Shown here one piece after another: positions 1 to 8,871 of a stretch of 40,418 bases of DNA. This DNA is from Comamonas denitrificans. GTDB taxonomy: Bacteria; Pseudomonadota; Gammaproteobacteria; Burkholderiales; Burkholderiaceae_C. How positions within the stretch are numbered: position 1 is the stretch's first letter; each line of letters begins with the position of its first letter. Location: assembly GCF_017368815.1 (NCBI RefSeq), contig NZ_JAFNME010000025.1, positions 1 to 40,418 on the forward strand, given 5' to 3'. Both the position numbers and the translations under genes were made by a program. Below the pieces are notes generated by a model. The model saw only the letters and a list, made by a program, of their open reading frames with translations. It ran no database searches and was not told the origin of the DNA.

Positions 1-902
1 GGGGTGGGCCGTGCCAAGGCAACGTTGAGTTGCTGCACTGTGTCTTGCGCCAGGACGGTTTGCACCTCTTGCTGGCTGCCAGGAGTCAGGCTTGCTTGCG
101 CACTGGCAGTGACAGTGGCGGTGGCCGAGACCGGGCTGGGAGAGAGGTTGTGTGCGCTGCGGGTGTGGCTGGCAAGTTGCGCATCTGCCTCCCGGGGGGG
201 CATGTCTTGGGCCAGCAGTTGGGGCTGGGCAAAGTAGTTGCGGTATTGCATGAGCATGCCGGGCATGTCGGCCGCGCTGAGCCATTGGGCCGCACTGCCG
301 CCGCAGGGGCCGGTGGCCTGGGCCTGGCATTCGGGGGCGGTCAGCGGGGCCATGACGATGGCCCCTTGATTGACCTGGGCCTGGGCTTGTTGCGCATCGG
401 CCCGCACCACAAAATCGGTGCCGCGCACGCCAATGGCAACCAACGGGGTGTTGAGGCGAAAGCGCTCGCGGGCACCTTCGGCCGCGGCCCCGGAGATGGC
501 GCGGGCTACGCCTTGGTCAAGGCGAAAGCGCACCAGGGATTGGTGAACCTGGGCCGGGTTGTAGTGGTAGTCCTCGACCACCAGGCGGCTGTTGGGGCGC
601 ACGCTGACCAGGGCTTCATCGACAAAGCGGATGTGAACATGGCCGCCCGCAGCGGTTTCAACCCGGTCGCCCACCCAGATGCTGCCGCCAGCACGGGCAC
701 TGCGGCGCTGGCCGTCAGCGCGAAAGATGTCTGCTTTGCCAAGGGTGAGGGTGATGCGCCCAATGGCGGCGCTGGGCGCTAACGTGGCCTGGGGCGGCAG
801 TGCCGCAGCGTCTTGCCCGGCCTGCCCTGCGCGTGGGCAGGCCGCTGCCACCAGCACGGCGGCCAGGGCAAGTACAGAAAAACGGGGGGCAAGGGAAAAC
901 AT
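1..902 (-). CDS. FecR-domain exported protein (3' end outside window)
   Basis: This reading frame stays open from the ATG at 902 down to the window edge, giving about 300 visible codons. The first 25-30 residues form a signal peptide (short N-region, then an Ala/Leu/Val-rich core, ending near AAACPRAGQA). The cysteine there is a poor lipobox match, so secretion or lipidation is undecided. Residues about 45-150 read as a FecR-type beta-rich domain: IGRITLTLGKADIFRADG, then GGSIWVGDRVETAAGG, a region like HIRFVDEALVSVRPNSRLVV, and TPLVAIGVRGTDFVV. This is the pattern of periplasmic FecR-like proteins that are not anti-sigma factors. No sigma factor or TonB receptor lies nearby; the neighbour is a divergent Crp/Fnr regulator. 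The C-terminal part is Ala/Gln/Thr-rich and may be disordered. The function is unknown; an envelope structural or sensing role is an inference. Confidence 0.82.
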   Translation of the reverse strand, partial: MFSLAPRFSVLALAAVLVAAACPRAGQAGQDAAALPPQATLAPSAAIGRITLTLGKADIFRADGQRRSARAGGSIWVGDRVETAAGGHVHIRFVDEALVSVRPNSRLVVEDYHYNPAQVHQSLVRFRLDQGVARAISGAAAEGARERFRLNTPLVAIGVRGTDFVVRADAQQAQAQVNQGAIVMAPLTAPECQAQATGPCGGSAAQWLSAADMPGMLMQYRNYFAQPQLLAQDMPPREADAQLASHTRSAHNLSPSPVSATATVTASAQASLTPGSQQEVQTVLAQDTVQQLNVALARPT

Positions 903-1123
903 GGTGCGGTGCAACAGTAAAGAGATAAAGGTGGCCCAAGCGCCAATAACCAATCAAGCCGACTATTTTGCATGTGCCCAGCGGGGCCTGTCTGTGCGTG
1001 CAATCACAGGCGCAGGCCCGGGGCCAGGCCGCGCCAGGGTGACCGACAAACGGCGGCTTTACACTTGGCGGCTTTTATTTGTGTGTTTGCACTTGGTTTT
1101 GGTGCCTTGGGATTGTTTGCCGC

Positions 1124-1807
1124 ATGCCTGTTGTTGTGTCTGCCTTGTCTGCCCTGCCGCTGCTGTCGCACCTGCCCCAGGTGACGGTGGCGCATTTGGC
1201 GCAGCATGCCCAGGTGACGGCCTACGCCAAGCGCGAGGTGGTGCTGCACAAGGGGGCGGCGGGCCAGTGTTTGAATTTTTTGCTGGATGGCCGCCTGCAG
1301 GGCCTGGACTTTACGGCGGATGCGCGTGAGGTGGGGCTGTACTTTGTGCAGCCGGGCGATTTTTTTGGTGAGGTGGCGCTGGTGGACAACCAGCCGCAGC
1401 CAGAGTACGTGACGGCGTTGATGCGCTCGCAAGTGATCAGCATTGGCAAGGAGTTGATCCGCCCGGTGCTGTTTGCGGTGCCGCAGCTGGCCGAGGCGCT
1501 GTGCCTGCGCCTGTCGCAGCGCTTGCGCGGGGTGTCAGAGCACCGGCGCATTTTGGGTCTGGCCACGCCGGTGCAACGGGTGTGTGCGCTGCTGGTGCAG
1601 ATGGAAAAGCAGGGGCGCATCCCGCAGGTGCCCACGCACCAAGAGCTGGCGATCATGGTGAACCTGACGCGCGAATCGGTGTCGCGGGTGTTTCAGCTGC
1701 TGCAGGGGCGCAGCATTGTGGAGCGCGATGGCAATGATTTGCTGGTGCTGACCCCCGCCCAGCTAACGGCCTGGGCTGAAGGGGCAGAAGTCGCTGTGGC
1801 TACATAA
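1124..1807 (+). CDS. Crp/Fnr-family transcriptional regulator
   Basis: The protein has 227 residues from the ATG at 1124. An in-frame start at 1079 would add 15 Cys/Trp-rich residues that fit no family N-terminus, so I prefer 1124; its ribosome site (GGGA) is weak. Residues about 10-120 form a cyclic-nucleotide-binding beta-roll with the loop PGDFFGEVALVDN. The RSA(T/W) segment that holds the cAMP phosphate in CRP is missing (QPQPEYVTALMRS stands there), so classical cAMP binding is unlikely. No cysteine cluster for an FNR iron-sulfur centre is visible. A C-terminal winged helix follows, with THQELAIMVNLTRESVSRVF as its recognition part. The gene diverges from the FecR-domain gene, which it may control (inference). 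Its stop overlaps the stop of the convergent GNAT gene by 8 bp. Confidence 0.88.
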   Translation: MPVVVSALSALPLLSHLPQVTVAHLAQHAQVTAYAKREVVLHKGAAGQCLNFLLDGRLQGLDFTADAREVGLYFVQPGDFFGEVALVDNQPQPEYVTALMRSQVISIGKELIRPVLFAVPQLAEALCLRLSQRLRGVSEHRRILGLATPVQRVCALLVQMEKQGRIPQVPTHQELAIMVNLTRESVSRVFQLLQGRSIVERDGNDLLVLTPAQLTAWAEGAEVAVAT

Positions 1808-2807
1808 AGTCTGAATCGCCGCCCATGAGCCAGAGGTGCCCCTGCCAGGGGGCCACGCTGGCGGTGGGGCCTGCGGCATCAATCGCATTGGTGGGGATGG
1901 AGATGTCGGACGGGCTGCTGTGCAGGCCCTGGGGCTGGGCGGCACAGAAGTCGGATGCCACGGCATCGCTGACCAGCGCTTGCACTGGGCGCTGGTGCTG
2001 GTGGGCAAAGGCGCGGGCGGCGGCAATGGCGTGGGGCAGGTGTTGGCGGGGGCCGAGGTAGTCGAGCCAGTCGCAATGCTCAGGATGCAGGCGCAGGGCC
2101 AGTGCCGCCAGGGGTTTGCCGGTAAGGCGCTGGCGCACCAGCAGCAGGTGGTAGTCCACGCCAGGGCGTTGCTGGTAGCGCCAGGCCCAGTGGCTGGCGC
2201 TGCGCAGGGGCAGAAAGTGCTGGGGCCAGCTGGCTTGCATCTGGGGCCACAGGGCATCCAGGGCGGTCAGGGGCGCATCGGCCGCCAGCGTTTGCACGGC
2301 CCAGAGGCGCTGCCAGGGCGCAGGCTGGGCTGTCCAGCGCAGTTGTTGCAAGCAGCCCGCCTGGCGATACAGGCCGAGCTTGAGGCCGAGCTGAAAATGG
2401 CGGGTGTTGGGAAAGCCAAAGGCAAACGCATAGGGGGCACCAGCGCCCAAGTGCTGGCTGAAAAAGTGCTGTGCCACCTGAAACAGCGCCCCTTTGCGCG
2501 AAAACACGCCGCGCTCTTGCATGCGCACCATGACATCGCCGTTTTGTACGGTCTGGATGGTGCGCCCCTGGTGGCTGAAGGTGCGCGGCATGCCCCCAAA
2601 GAAGGCAATGGCATCGCCCGTGGAGGCTTTGGTCAGCAGGCTGCCACGCAGGTCGGTGCCACGGTATTTCCAGTCCCATTCCTGCTGGCCCATGGTGTGG
2701 CCAAAGACTTGCGCAAACAGGGTGCGCAGCTGCGCATCCTGGCTGCGGTGGGCGGTGTGCAGTTGCCAGTCGCTGAGCAAGGTGGGGGGGGTGCTGCGAT
2801 CAGCCAT
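1800..2807 (-). CDS. GNAT-family N-acetyltransferase of the polysaccharide operon
   Basis: The protein has 335 residues. The N-terminal half resembles the large bacterial GNAT proteins (Acetyltransf_9 type): LRTLFAQVFGHTMGQQEWDWKYRG, an AIAFFGGMPRTF strand, and VQNGDVMVRMQERGVFSRKG, the region expected to bind CoA. The start codon overlaps the stop of the ABC ATPase gene in the string ATGGCTGA, so translation is probably coupled. Its position as last gene of the export operon suggests that it acetylates a sugar, or a precursor of the exported glycan; the acceptor cannot be read from the sequence. The C-terminal 60 residues are poorly conserved in character. The gene ends 8 bp inside the convergent Crp/Fnr gene. 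Confidence 0.72.
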   Translation of the reverse strand: MADRSTPPTLLSDWQLHTAHRSQDAQLRTLFAQVFGHTMGQQEWDWKYRGTDLRGSLLTKASTGDAIAFFGGMPRTFSHQGRTIQTVQNGDVMVRMQERGVFSRKGALFQVAQHFFSQHLGAGAPYAFAFGFPNTRHFQLGLKLGLYRQAGCLQQLRWTAQPAPWQRLWAVQTLAADAPLTALDALWPQMQASWPQHFLPLRSASHWAWRYQQRPGVDYHLLLVRQRLTGKPLAALALRLHPEHCDWLDYLGPRQHLPHAIAAARAFAHQHQRPVQALVSDAVASDFCAAQPQGLHSSPSDISIPTNAIDAAGPTASVAPWQGHLWLMGGDSDFM

Positions 2808-4113
2808 GGGGCACCTGCGTCCAGTCCCCCGCCAGCAGCCAAGGGCCTTGGTGCTGGCCGCTGTGCTCTAGCTCGATGTGGGCAATGGGGTCCATCCACT
2901 CGTACACGTAGCGCCCTTGTGCGCACAGGAGATAGACACCGACGCGGTAGCGCCCTTTGTTCAGGGGCAGTTGGGGCAAGGTGTAGCGCACCTGGGCGTG
3001 GCCCTGGGCGTTGTGGGCCTGCACGGTGCCCGGTGGGCAGTGGCCGGAGCCGAGGATTTTGCCGCTTTCAGAGGAGATCACCACGGCGACAAGGGGGTGG
3101 GGTTCTTGCGCGCTGGTGTGTACGGTGGCATCGACGTGCAAGGTGCTGCTGCCGGTGTGGCCGCGCAGCTCGGTGCCGACGGTGTCATCCAGGCCCACTT
3201 CGACCTGGATAAAGCGGGCGACGGCCGCAGGGGCTGGCGCAGGGGTGTCGGGCGGCACAGGGGGCGCGGATGGGTCGGACGGATGATCAGACGGGTCGGG
3301 CAGCGCCGAGGCGGCGTGCGCTTGCACGGTGGCGCTGACAGCGTCGATGCCCGGTTGGCGATTGACCCCATCCAGATACTCTTGGTAGCGCGGCAGCACG
3401 GCGCTGGTGGGGCCAAATTCGCGGATGCGCCCTTGCTCCAGCCACAGGCAGCGCTCGCAAAACAGGTCCACATGGAACAGGGCGTGCGAGCACAGCAGCA
3501 AGGAGGTGCCGTTTTCGCGCAGCTGCATGACGCGGTCGAAGGAGCGTTTGGCGAACACGCCATCGCCCACGGAGAGGGCTTCATCGACGATGAGGATGTC
3601 GGGCTCGACACTGGTGGCCACCGCAAACGCCAGGCGCACTTGCATGCCGCTGGAGTAGGTTTTGACGGGCATGGCCAGGTGCTCGCTGCTCAGGCCACTG
3701 AAGGCGCAGATGGCATCCAGCCGCGTGCTGACCTGGGCATGCGTCAAGCCCATGGTGGCGGCGTAGAGGAAGATGTTTTCGATGCCGGTGGCTTCGGGGT
3801 TGAAGCCCGAGCCCAGCTCCAGCAAGGCGGCGATGCGCCCTTGGCTACGCACCTGCCCGCTGCTGGGGGTGAGGGTGCCGGCGGCCAGCTGCAGCAGGGT
3901 GGATTTGCCCGCACCGTTGAGGCCGACGATGCCCACCGACTGGCCGGGCAGGATGTCAAAGCTGACGGGCTGCAAGGCGGTGTAGCCGCCAGCCTCTAGG
4001 CGCTGGCTGCCACGCAGGTGGCCCCACAGCTGGCGCAGGGGGGTGCGCTGGGGGGGGTAGGTTTTGCCCGCCTCCTGAAAGCTCAGGACGGGGGGCTGTG
4101 TATCAGAGGACAT
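2800..4113 (-). CDS. Polysaccharide ABC exporter, ATP-binding subunit (Wzt type)
   Basis: The protein has 437 residues from ATG 4113. A longer frame exists upstream but lies inside the permease gene, whereas ATG 4113 overlaps the permease stop by 11 nt. The N-terminal nucleotide-binding domain has Walker A GLNGAGKST (residues 64-72), the signature YSSGMQVRLAFA, Walker B ILIVDEALSVGD and the switch-loop histidine in LLLCSHAL. A Pro/Ser/Asp-rich linker (about residues 275-310) leads to a C-terminal beta-sandwich of about 120 residues (TELRGHTGSSTLHVDATV and onwards) like the carbohydrate-binding Wzt-C domain. In that family this domain recognises the finished or capped end of the O-polysaccharide before export. 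With the adjacent permease it should move an undecaprenyl-linked glycan across the inner membrane. Export of O-antigen rather than capsule is an inference. Confidence 0.9.
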   Translation of the reverse strand: MSSDTQPPVLSFQEAGKTYPPQRTPLRQLWGHLRGSQRLEAGGYTALQPVSFDILPGQSVGIVGLNGAGKSTLLQLAAGTLTPSSGQVRSQGRIAALLELGSGFNPEATGIENIFLYAATMGLTHAQVSTRLDAICAFSGLSSEHLAMPVKTYSSGMQVRLAFAVATSVEPDILIVDEALSVGDGVFAKRSFDRVMQLRENGTSLLLCSHALFHVDLFCERCLWLEQGRIREFGPTSAVLPRYQEYLDGVNRQPGIDAVSATVQAHAASALPDPSDHPSDPSAPPVPPDTPAPAPAAVARFIQVEVGLDDTVGTELRGHTGSSTLHVDATVHTSAQEPHPLVAVVISSESGKILGSGHCPPGTVQAHNAQGHAQVRYTLPQLPLNKGRYRVGVYLLCAQGRYVYEWMDPIAHIELEHSGQHQGPWLLAGDWTQVPHG

Positions 4114-4876
4114 CGGCAAACCCCGGTTGAATGCGAATGAAAAACCAGCGTGCCAAGACAAGCAGCGCACAGGCGGCCAGCGCATGTGCCCCCCAGCCCA
4201 ACCAGTCGATCGGCTGGCCATGCATGAGCACGCCACGCACCAATTCGACCGACCAGGCCAGTGGGTTGCACTGGATCAACCACTGCATGCCGGCAGGAAT
4301 CATGGAGGCAGGATAGAAAATGGGCGACAAAAACATCAGCAGGCTGCTGACCGAGGGGGCCAGATGGCCAATATCGCGCAGGTACACGCCTGCTGCCCCC
4401 AGCAACCAGGCCAGCGCCTGGGCATAGATGAGCAGCGGCAGCAGCGCCAAAGGCAGCAGCGCCAGGGCTTGCCAATGCGCCTCGCGCCACAGGGCAAAGC
4501 CGATGGCAATGCACAGGGACAGCCCCAGTTGCACGGTGCCCGCCCCCACCACCACGCTGGGCAGCAGCAAGAGCGGAAAGCGCACTTTGGTGATTAAAAA
4601 CGGGAAGCTGCTGACGCTGGAGGGCGCACGGTTGATAACGTCCGAGACGAAGGCAAACAAGGTCAGGCCAATGAAGACTTGCAAGCTGTATTCGCTGATG
4701 CTGCCATCACCAGCGGGCCAGCGCACCCGAAAGAATTTGTAGAAGACCAGGGTGAACAGCAGTATTTGCGCCAGCGGTTGCAGCACCAGCCAGGCAACCC
4801 CCAGGGCAGAGCTGCGAAAGCGCAGCTGCAGTTCACGCAGCAGCCATTGGCGGTAGAGGTAGATCCATTGGGGCAT
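4103..4876 (-). CDS. Polysaccharide ABC exporter, membrane subunit (Wzm/TagG type)
   Basis: The protein has 257 residues, the usual size for ABC-2 polysaccharide permeases. It begins with an amphipathic segment (YLYRQWLLRELQLRFRSSALG) typical of the Wzm/KpsM/TagG family, followed by about six hydrophobic segments. Family-like motifs include GVAWLVLQPLAQILLFTLVF near the start, the loop FPFLITKVRFPLLLLPSVV, and FLSPIFYPASMIP with CNPLAWSVELVRGVL near the end. It forms the transport channel for the ATPase encoded directly downstream, with which it overlaps by 11 nt. It stands about 14 nt before the stop of the preceding acyltransferase gene region on the same strand, so co-transcription is likely. 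Confidence 0.92.
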   Translation of the reverse strand: MPQWIYLYRQWLLRELQLRFRSSALGVAWLVLQPLAQILLFTLVFYKFFRVRWPAGDGSISEYSLQVFIGLTLFAFVSDVINRAPSSVSSFPFLITKVRFPLLLLPSVVVGAGTVQLGLSLCIAIGFALWREAHWQALALLPLALLPLLIYAQALAWLLGAAGVYLRDIGHLAPSVSSLLMFLSPIFYPASMIPAGMQWLIQCNPLAWSVELVRGVLMHGQPIDWLGWGAHALAACALLVLARWFFIRIQPGFADVL

Positions 4877-4890
4877 GATGTTTATAAGAA

Positions 4891-6004
4891 TTATTGAATA
4901 TTTGCTTTAGGATTAAATCTGTCCATCAAAGGCTTTTCAAAGAAATGCCAAGAAACTGATGCCAATATGCAGGTGATAACCAGGCACCACATGAGGGCAA
5001 GCTCTGGCTTAAGCCAATCCAGCGTTTTTAATGATAAGAGAACCGGTAGATGCCACAGATATATTCCGTAGGATATGGTGCCCAGATAGCTGACAGGTGC
5101 CAGCATGGTTTTTATTTTTCCCCGTAAACCTTAAGGTAATAAAAAACAATAAAACCAATGCAAACGAAACCGCCAATAGGCTGCGCCAGAAGGTCACCAT
5201 CAGCGGATAATCCCAGTAGCTGCCATAAGACGCATAAATGCGCAATGTAAAATATAAAGAAATGCCAGCCAAGATGGCAATTGTTATTTGGGTCATGCCT
5301 TTTTTCTGAAGCATGGTTTTGCCGTAATCTGACCTGACCAACCTGGCCAAAAGCAGACCCGCCAAAAATTCATCCAACATGCCCGGCAGTTGGGTGGCGG
5401 CAACAAACACGGGGAAAAATCCCGATGATTCTGACGGTTGCACCCAGGCACTGACCCCTGCCCGCCAAAGCCACGCTGTAAGCAGAAAAACCAAGGCAAT
5501 GCCCCACCAGCGCCCTACCCTGAGCCACGGGGCGATGAGCAGCATCAGCACATAAAACTGCATCTCTGTGGCCAGCGACCAGTTACTGCCGTTGATGGCC
5601 CCGTGCAATTGGGGCACCAGGTTGTGTAGAAACAGCAGGTGCGAACCTAAGTTCAAAAACAAATGCTGAAAAAGCAGGTGGGGGGATATGAAGGCGATAA
5701 ACACCAACATGGTTAAGTAGTGCAAGGGAACAATGCGCGCGAGTCTGCGCCGAAAGAACCCGGGCCTGAAGGCGTGCTCCCCACGTTTATCGATTTCAGA
5801 AAATGCCGAAAGACCGATGACAAATCCAGAAATGACAAAAAATAAATCCACCCCCATCCAACCGACCCTGAACCAAAGCCAGGGCCAGGTTGCAGGAAAG
5901 TTGTTCCACTGAAAATGCTCAATGACGTGGTAAACAACAACAGATATTGCAGCAAAGCCACGCAATATGTCTATCGTATCGAAATAGTACGATTTTTGCT
6001 GCAT
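4891..6004 (-). pseudogene. Acyltransferase-3 family membrane protein, interrupted by a 1-nt frameshift
   Basis: The start is ATG 6004 (MQQKSYYFDTIDILRGFAA), 8 nt after the upstream glycosyltransferase stop. The first frame carries the OafA/acyltransferase-3 hallmarks: DILRGFAAISVVVYH, GVDLFFVISGFVIG, RRLARIVPLHYLTML, and further membrane helices to FALVLLFFITLRFTG. After that the frame runs into junk ending at 5009. The family's C-terminal part (VSYLGTISYGIYLWHLPVLL, then EKPLMDRF) continues in another frame from about 5106 to 4891. Removing one base from either 5-T run at 5109-5119 restores one frame of about 370 residues, a normal family length. The gene is visibly AT-rich compared with its neighbours. 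It would O-acylate a sugar at the inner membrane. Either it is broken in this strain or the base is a sequencing error. Confidence 0.85.
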
Positions 6005-6012
6005 GGTATTTA

Positions 6013-7209
6013 TTACATGCGTGCGCGAATTTCGCACAAAAAGCCTTTGAATCCTTTTTCTGCAATCATTTGGCGCGCGCGTGCCATGTAAACACCGAAC
6101 ATGGCGGGACGCGAAAGAATCCCACTCAGGGCAGACCAAATGGTTTTCTTGGGTGCCGATACCATGGACAGCGCCGACATATCGCTTTTATTCCCAGAAT
6201 ACTCATGCACGCCATTTTTCTCCCACCAGGCAGCAAAGCCCGTGTGGTCAAAAGGATGGGGAAAGGCTTTTTGCAGGTCTTCGCGCATGCGATAGACGCG
6301 CCGCTGCAGCTTGCTGATGGGTTGCCCATTGTCAAAATTGGCAAAAGCCCATTGGTGCTGGCTCAATGGGTCTGCGGCGGTGACTTGAATGGCAGCCTCG
6401 TACCAGTCGATCATTTCAAACACTACCGGGCTGTGTACGGCATAGCGCTGCGCCATGATGCGGTGCGCACCTTTGTCAAAGCCGGTGTAATGGTAGAAGC
6501 CCAGGGGTTCGCCGTTTACATGAAACTGGCCATCTTCACGGGTGATGCGCCGCTTGGACAGGTTCCAGGTGGAGACATTCAGGCGCGGGGTGCGCAAAAT
6601 CGCCACCTCTGGGAACAGGGCCGGGGCCAGGTCCACCCAGCGCTGGTCGGTGAAGATGCCGTTGGGGATGTCGTCGATGCACAGACGGTGGCAGCGCTCG
6701 CGCCACCATGCGGCAAAAGCACGCCCGGCATCGGTGGCGGCAACGGCCACAAAACCCAGGTTGTACACGCCGTGTTTGAGGGAGCAGATTTCGTTGTCCC
6801 AAATAGCCATCCAGTCGTCTTCGGGGGTGGTCTGGTGGGGGGTCAGGGCAATGCTGTTGTGCTCCAGGGTGGCCAGCACATCGTCCAGACGCGAGTACAT
6901 GACGGTGTCGGGGTCCATGTAGATCACGCGGTCACCATCGTTGGCCAGAAGCTTTTCCAGCACAAAGGGTTTGATGGCGGTGGCCAGCTCCACAATGGCG
7001 TGGCCAAAGGCCCAGCTGCGCCAGTTGTCGATGCCCAGGTCGGCGGGGCTCCAGACGCTGTCGAACATATCCAGTGGGATGTTTTCTGGACGCTCGTCCG
7101 CCAGCGCCAAATGGATGCGTGCCTCAGGGTGGAATTTTTTGATCGACTCGGTCAATAACCGCACTTTGGGAATGTAGTTAACGGCAGCACTGGTAAAAAT
7201 ATGAAGCAT
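6013..7209 (-). CDS. Glycosyltransferase, GT8-like nucleotide-sugar transferase
   Basis: The protein has 398 residues. It opens with MLHIFTSAAVNYIPKVRLL, a Rossmann-like first strand, and has DPD (D99-D101) in VIYMDPDTVMYS, the metal and nucleotide-sugar binding DxD signature of GT-A enzymes. WAFGHAIVELATAIKPFVLE before it and GVYNLGFVAV after it are the usual surroundings in GT8-like and related bacterial enzymes. It has no signal peptide or membrane helix, so it probably acts at the cytoplasmic face on a lipid-linked glycan. It lies 15 nt after the GT4-like gene and 8 nt before the acyltransferase gene, within the export operon. Donor and acceptor sugars cannot be deduced. Confidence 0.8.
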   Translation of the reverse strand: MLHIFTSAAVNYIPKVRLLTESIKKFHPEARIHLALADERPENIPLDMFDSVWSPADLGIDNWRSWAFGHAIVELATAIKPFVLEKLLANDGDRVIYMDPDTVMYSRLDDVLATLEHNSIALTPHQTTPEDDWMAIWDNEICSLKHGVYNLGFVAVAATDAGRAFAAWWRERCHRLCIDDIPNGIFTDQRWVDLAPALFPEVAILRTPRLNVSTWNLSKRRITREDGQFHVNGEPLGFYHYTGFDKGAHRIMAQRYAVHSPVVFEMIDWYEAAIQVTAADPLSQHQWAFANFDNGQPISKLQRRVYRMREDLQKAFPHPFDHTGFAAWWEKNGVHEYSGNKSDMSALSMVSAPKKTIWSALSGILSRPAMFGVYMARARQMIAEKGFKGFLCEIRARM

Positions 7210-7224
7210 GGCAAAACAAATAAG

Positions 7225-8871
7225 TTAGTGGGTGGGCGAGCGCAGGTAAGGCTCTAGTTTCTGGAGCACTTGCTCGGCACTGTCGGTCAGTGCCAGGCAA
7301 ATGCTCTGGGGATAGCGTGCCAAGAAGGTGGCTTGCGCCCCCAAATCGAAAGCAGCCACGGGCAGCTGGTAGCGCTCCAGCTCATGCAGCACGTAGGAGA
7401 AGGTTTCTGGCCCTACCGAGCTGAAGAAGAAAATGTCGATGTCGTGTTGAATGATGAGCGCAGTGAGCTCCGATGCGCGGTAGGGCCCGGTGCTGCGCAA
7501 GGGCAGCCCGGGCATAGCAGCGCACTCCCCCAGTACCACGACTTCATAGGGGTGCCCGCCGTCGGCGATGGCGCGAACCAAGTCCGACACGGGTTGCTCG
7601 CCCTTGTAGGCCGAGGTGATGGAGCCGACGATGCCAATGCGCCCCGAGGGGCGTTTTTTCTGCGCCTGCCAAGCGTGCAGCTGGTCTTGCTCGGCCTGGC
7701 TCAGGGGGGCCACGGCATGCGGGCGCAGGCTCAAGGGCAAGGTCAAATCGGGGTAAGCACGCTGCAAGGCCACCTGGGCACTGGGGTCGAAAATGCGCAC
7801 CTCGTCAGCCGTCGCCAGCAGCTGCCCCCAGACAGCACGCCAGGCTTCAATGCCATGGTGGCGGTACAGGGTGACCATGGCCTGCTCTGACCGCGCCAGA
7901 CAAGTCTGGCACGTGGCGGTATCGGGCAATTGGCAGTAGCGCCCTTCGGCCTGCAACAAATGCTGGGAGGGGCAGATCGGAAAGTAGTCGTGCATCGCCA
8001 CCGTGAGGCGACAAGCGTGCTGCTGACAATAAGTCTGCACAGCTTGCACCAAGGGCAAGGCTTGGGGAAAAGAAACCGCGTTGTTATAAAAAATATGGGC
8101 AATGCGGCTGCGCTGCAGCCAAGCCTGCAGCTGCGACCAGGTGCCACGGGTCACCAGCTCTTGGCGCTGCTCGGGCAGGATGCGGTACACCACGTACTGC
8201 AGCGTGAGCACAGAGAAGGTCAGCAGCGCTACGCGGCTGCCCTGGCCTGAGGCAGCCAGCAGCTCCTGGGCCAGCTGGTGGCGGCGGTATTGGTTGGCAC
8301 CCCCGCCCAGGTCGTGGTCCACCACCAGGCAATCCCACGGGGGCAGGGTTTCAGGCTGGGCCGCTGCTGCTGGTTTGAGCACCAGTTGCGCCACCTGCCA
8401 GGCGCTGCGGGCGTGGCGCGTGGCGCGTTCTTTAAAGCCGCGCCACTGGCCGCTGCGCAGCAGGCTCCAGCTGCGCCCTAAAAAATAGCGCCAGGTGCGC
8501 AGGTGCTGGTGCAGGCGACTGGGGAATGGCGCGGTGTTGGAATTTTTGTCCAGTGGGTCGGCCCAGCGGTGCAAGCTTAGGCGCGCGCCATCGGTGTGGG
8601 CGCACAGCTCCAGCACCTGCCCTTCGGGCACCGCCGCATAGTAAAAAAAGCCACAGCGCTGCAAGGCTGGTGACAGGCCTAGCTCCCCCGCCACATCCGG
8701 GCGATCGCGGTTAAATGCGAGTTCCTGCACCCAGGCGTTGCCTTGAGGGTCACGACCATGCAGTTGCAGCGTAGGCTGCTGGCCAGGATGACCAACCAAG
8801 GCCACCCAGCCTTGCAACAGAATAATGCCTTGGTCAAATTCGACCCGTTCCAAGTGGTGACGTAGCTTCAA
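7225..8871 (-). CDS. Glycosyltransferase, GT4/GT-B-like, probable TTG start
   Basis: The frame is open far upstream into the preceding gene. The best start is TTG at 8871-8869: it overlaps the upstream TGA as TTGA and follows AAGGGG at good spacing. ATG 8928 would overlap the upstream gene by 61 nt. From TTG the protein has 548 residues. Residues 1-100 form a small beta-rich domain of unknown function (LERVEFDQGIILLQGWVAL). A GT-B-like part starts near LVVDHDLGGGANQYRRHQLA and continues through VAMHDYFPICPSQHLL. It includes a Cys-rich patch (CQLPDTATCQTCLARSEQ), the second Rossmann unit GRIGIVGSITSAYKG, and FFFSSVGPETFSYVLHELER, the donor-site glutamate region of GT4 enzymes. It probably adds one sugar to the exported polysaccharide. 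Confidence 0.78.
   Translation of the reverse strand: MKLRHHLERVEFDQGIILLQGWVALVGHPGQQPTLQLHGRDPQGNAWVQELAFNRDRPDVAGELGLSPALQRCGFFYYAAVPEGQVLELCAHTDGARLSLHRWADPLDKNSNTAPFPSRLHQHLRTWRYFLGRSWSLLRSGQWRGFKERATRHARSAWQVAQLVLKPAAAAQPETLPPWDCLVVDHDLGGGANQYRRHQLAQELLAASGQGSRVALLTFSVLTLQYVVYRILPEQRQELVTRGTWSQLQAWLQRSRIAHIFYNNAVSFPQALPLVQAVQTYCQQHACRLTVAMHDYFPICPSQHLLQAEGRYCQLPDTATCQTCLARSEQAMVTLYRHHGIEAWRAVWGQLLATADEVRIFDPSAQVALQRAYPDLTLPLSLRPHAVAPLSQAEQDQLHAWQAQKKRPSGRIGIVGSITSAYKGEQPVSDLVRAIADGGHPYEVVVLGECAAMPGLPLRSTGPYRASELTALIIQHDIDIFFFSSVGPETFSYVLHELERYQLPVAAFDLGAQATFLARYPQSICLALTDSAEQVLQKLEPYLRSPTH

Noticed and set aside
30-782. Plus-strand frame (250 codons) at the left edge
   Set aside because: The minus strand here encodes a protein with a signal peptide and FecR domain that runs off the window, which explains the mirror frame.
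5107-5123. Programmed ribosomal frameshifting in the acyltransferase gene
   Set aside because: Joining the frames needs a +1 shift, and the sequence lacks a proper slippery heptamer with a stimulatory structure; a mutation or sequencing error is simpler.
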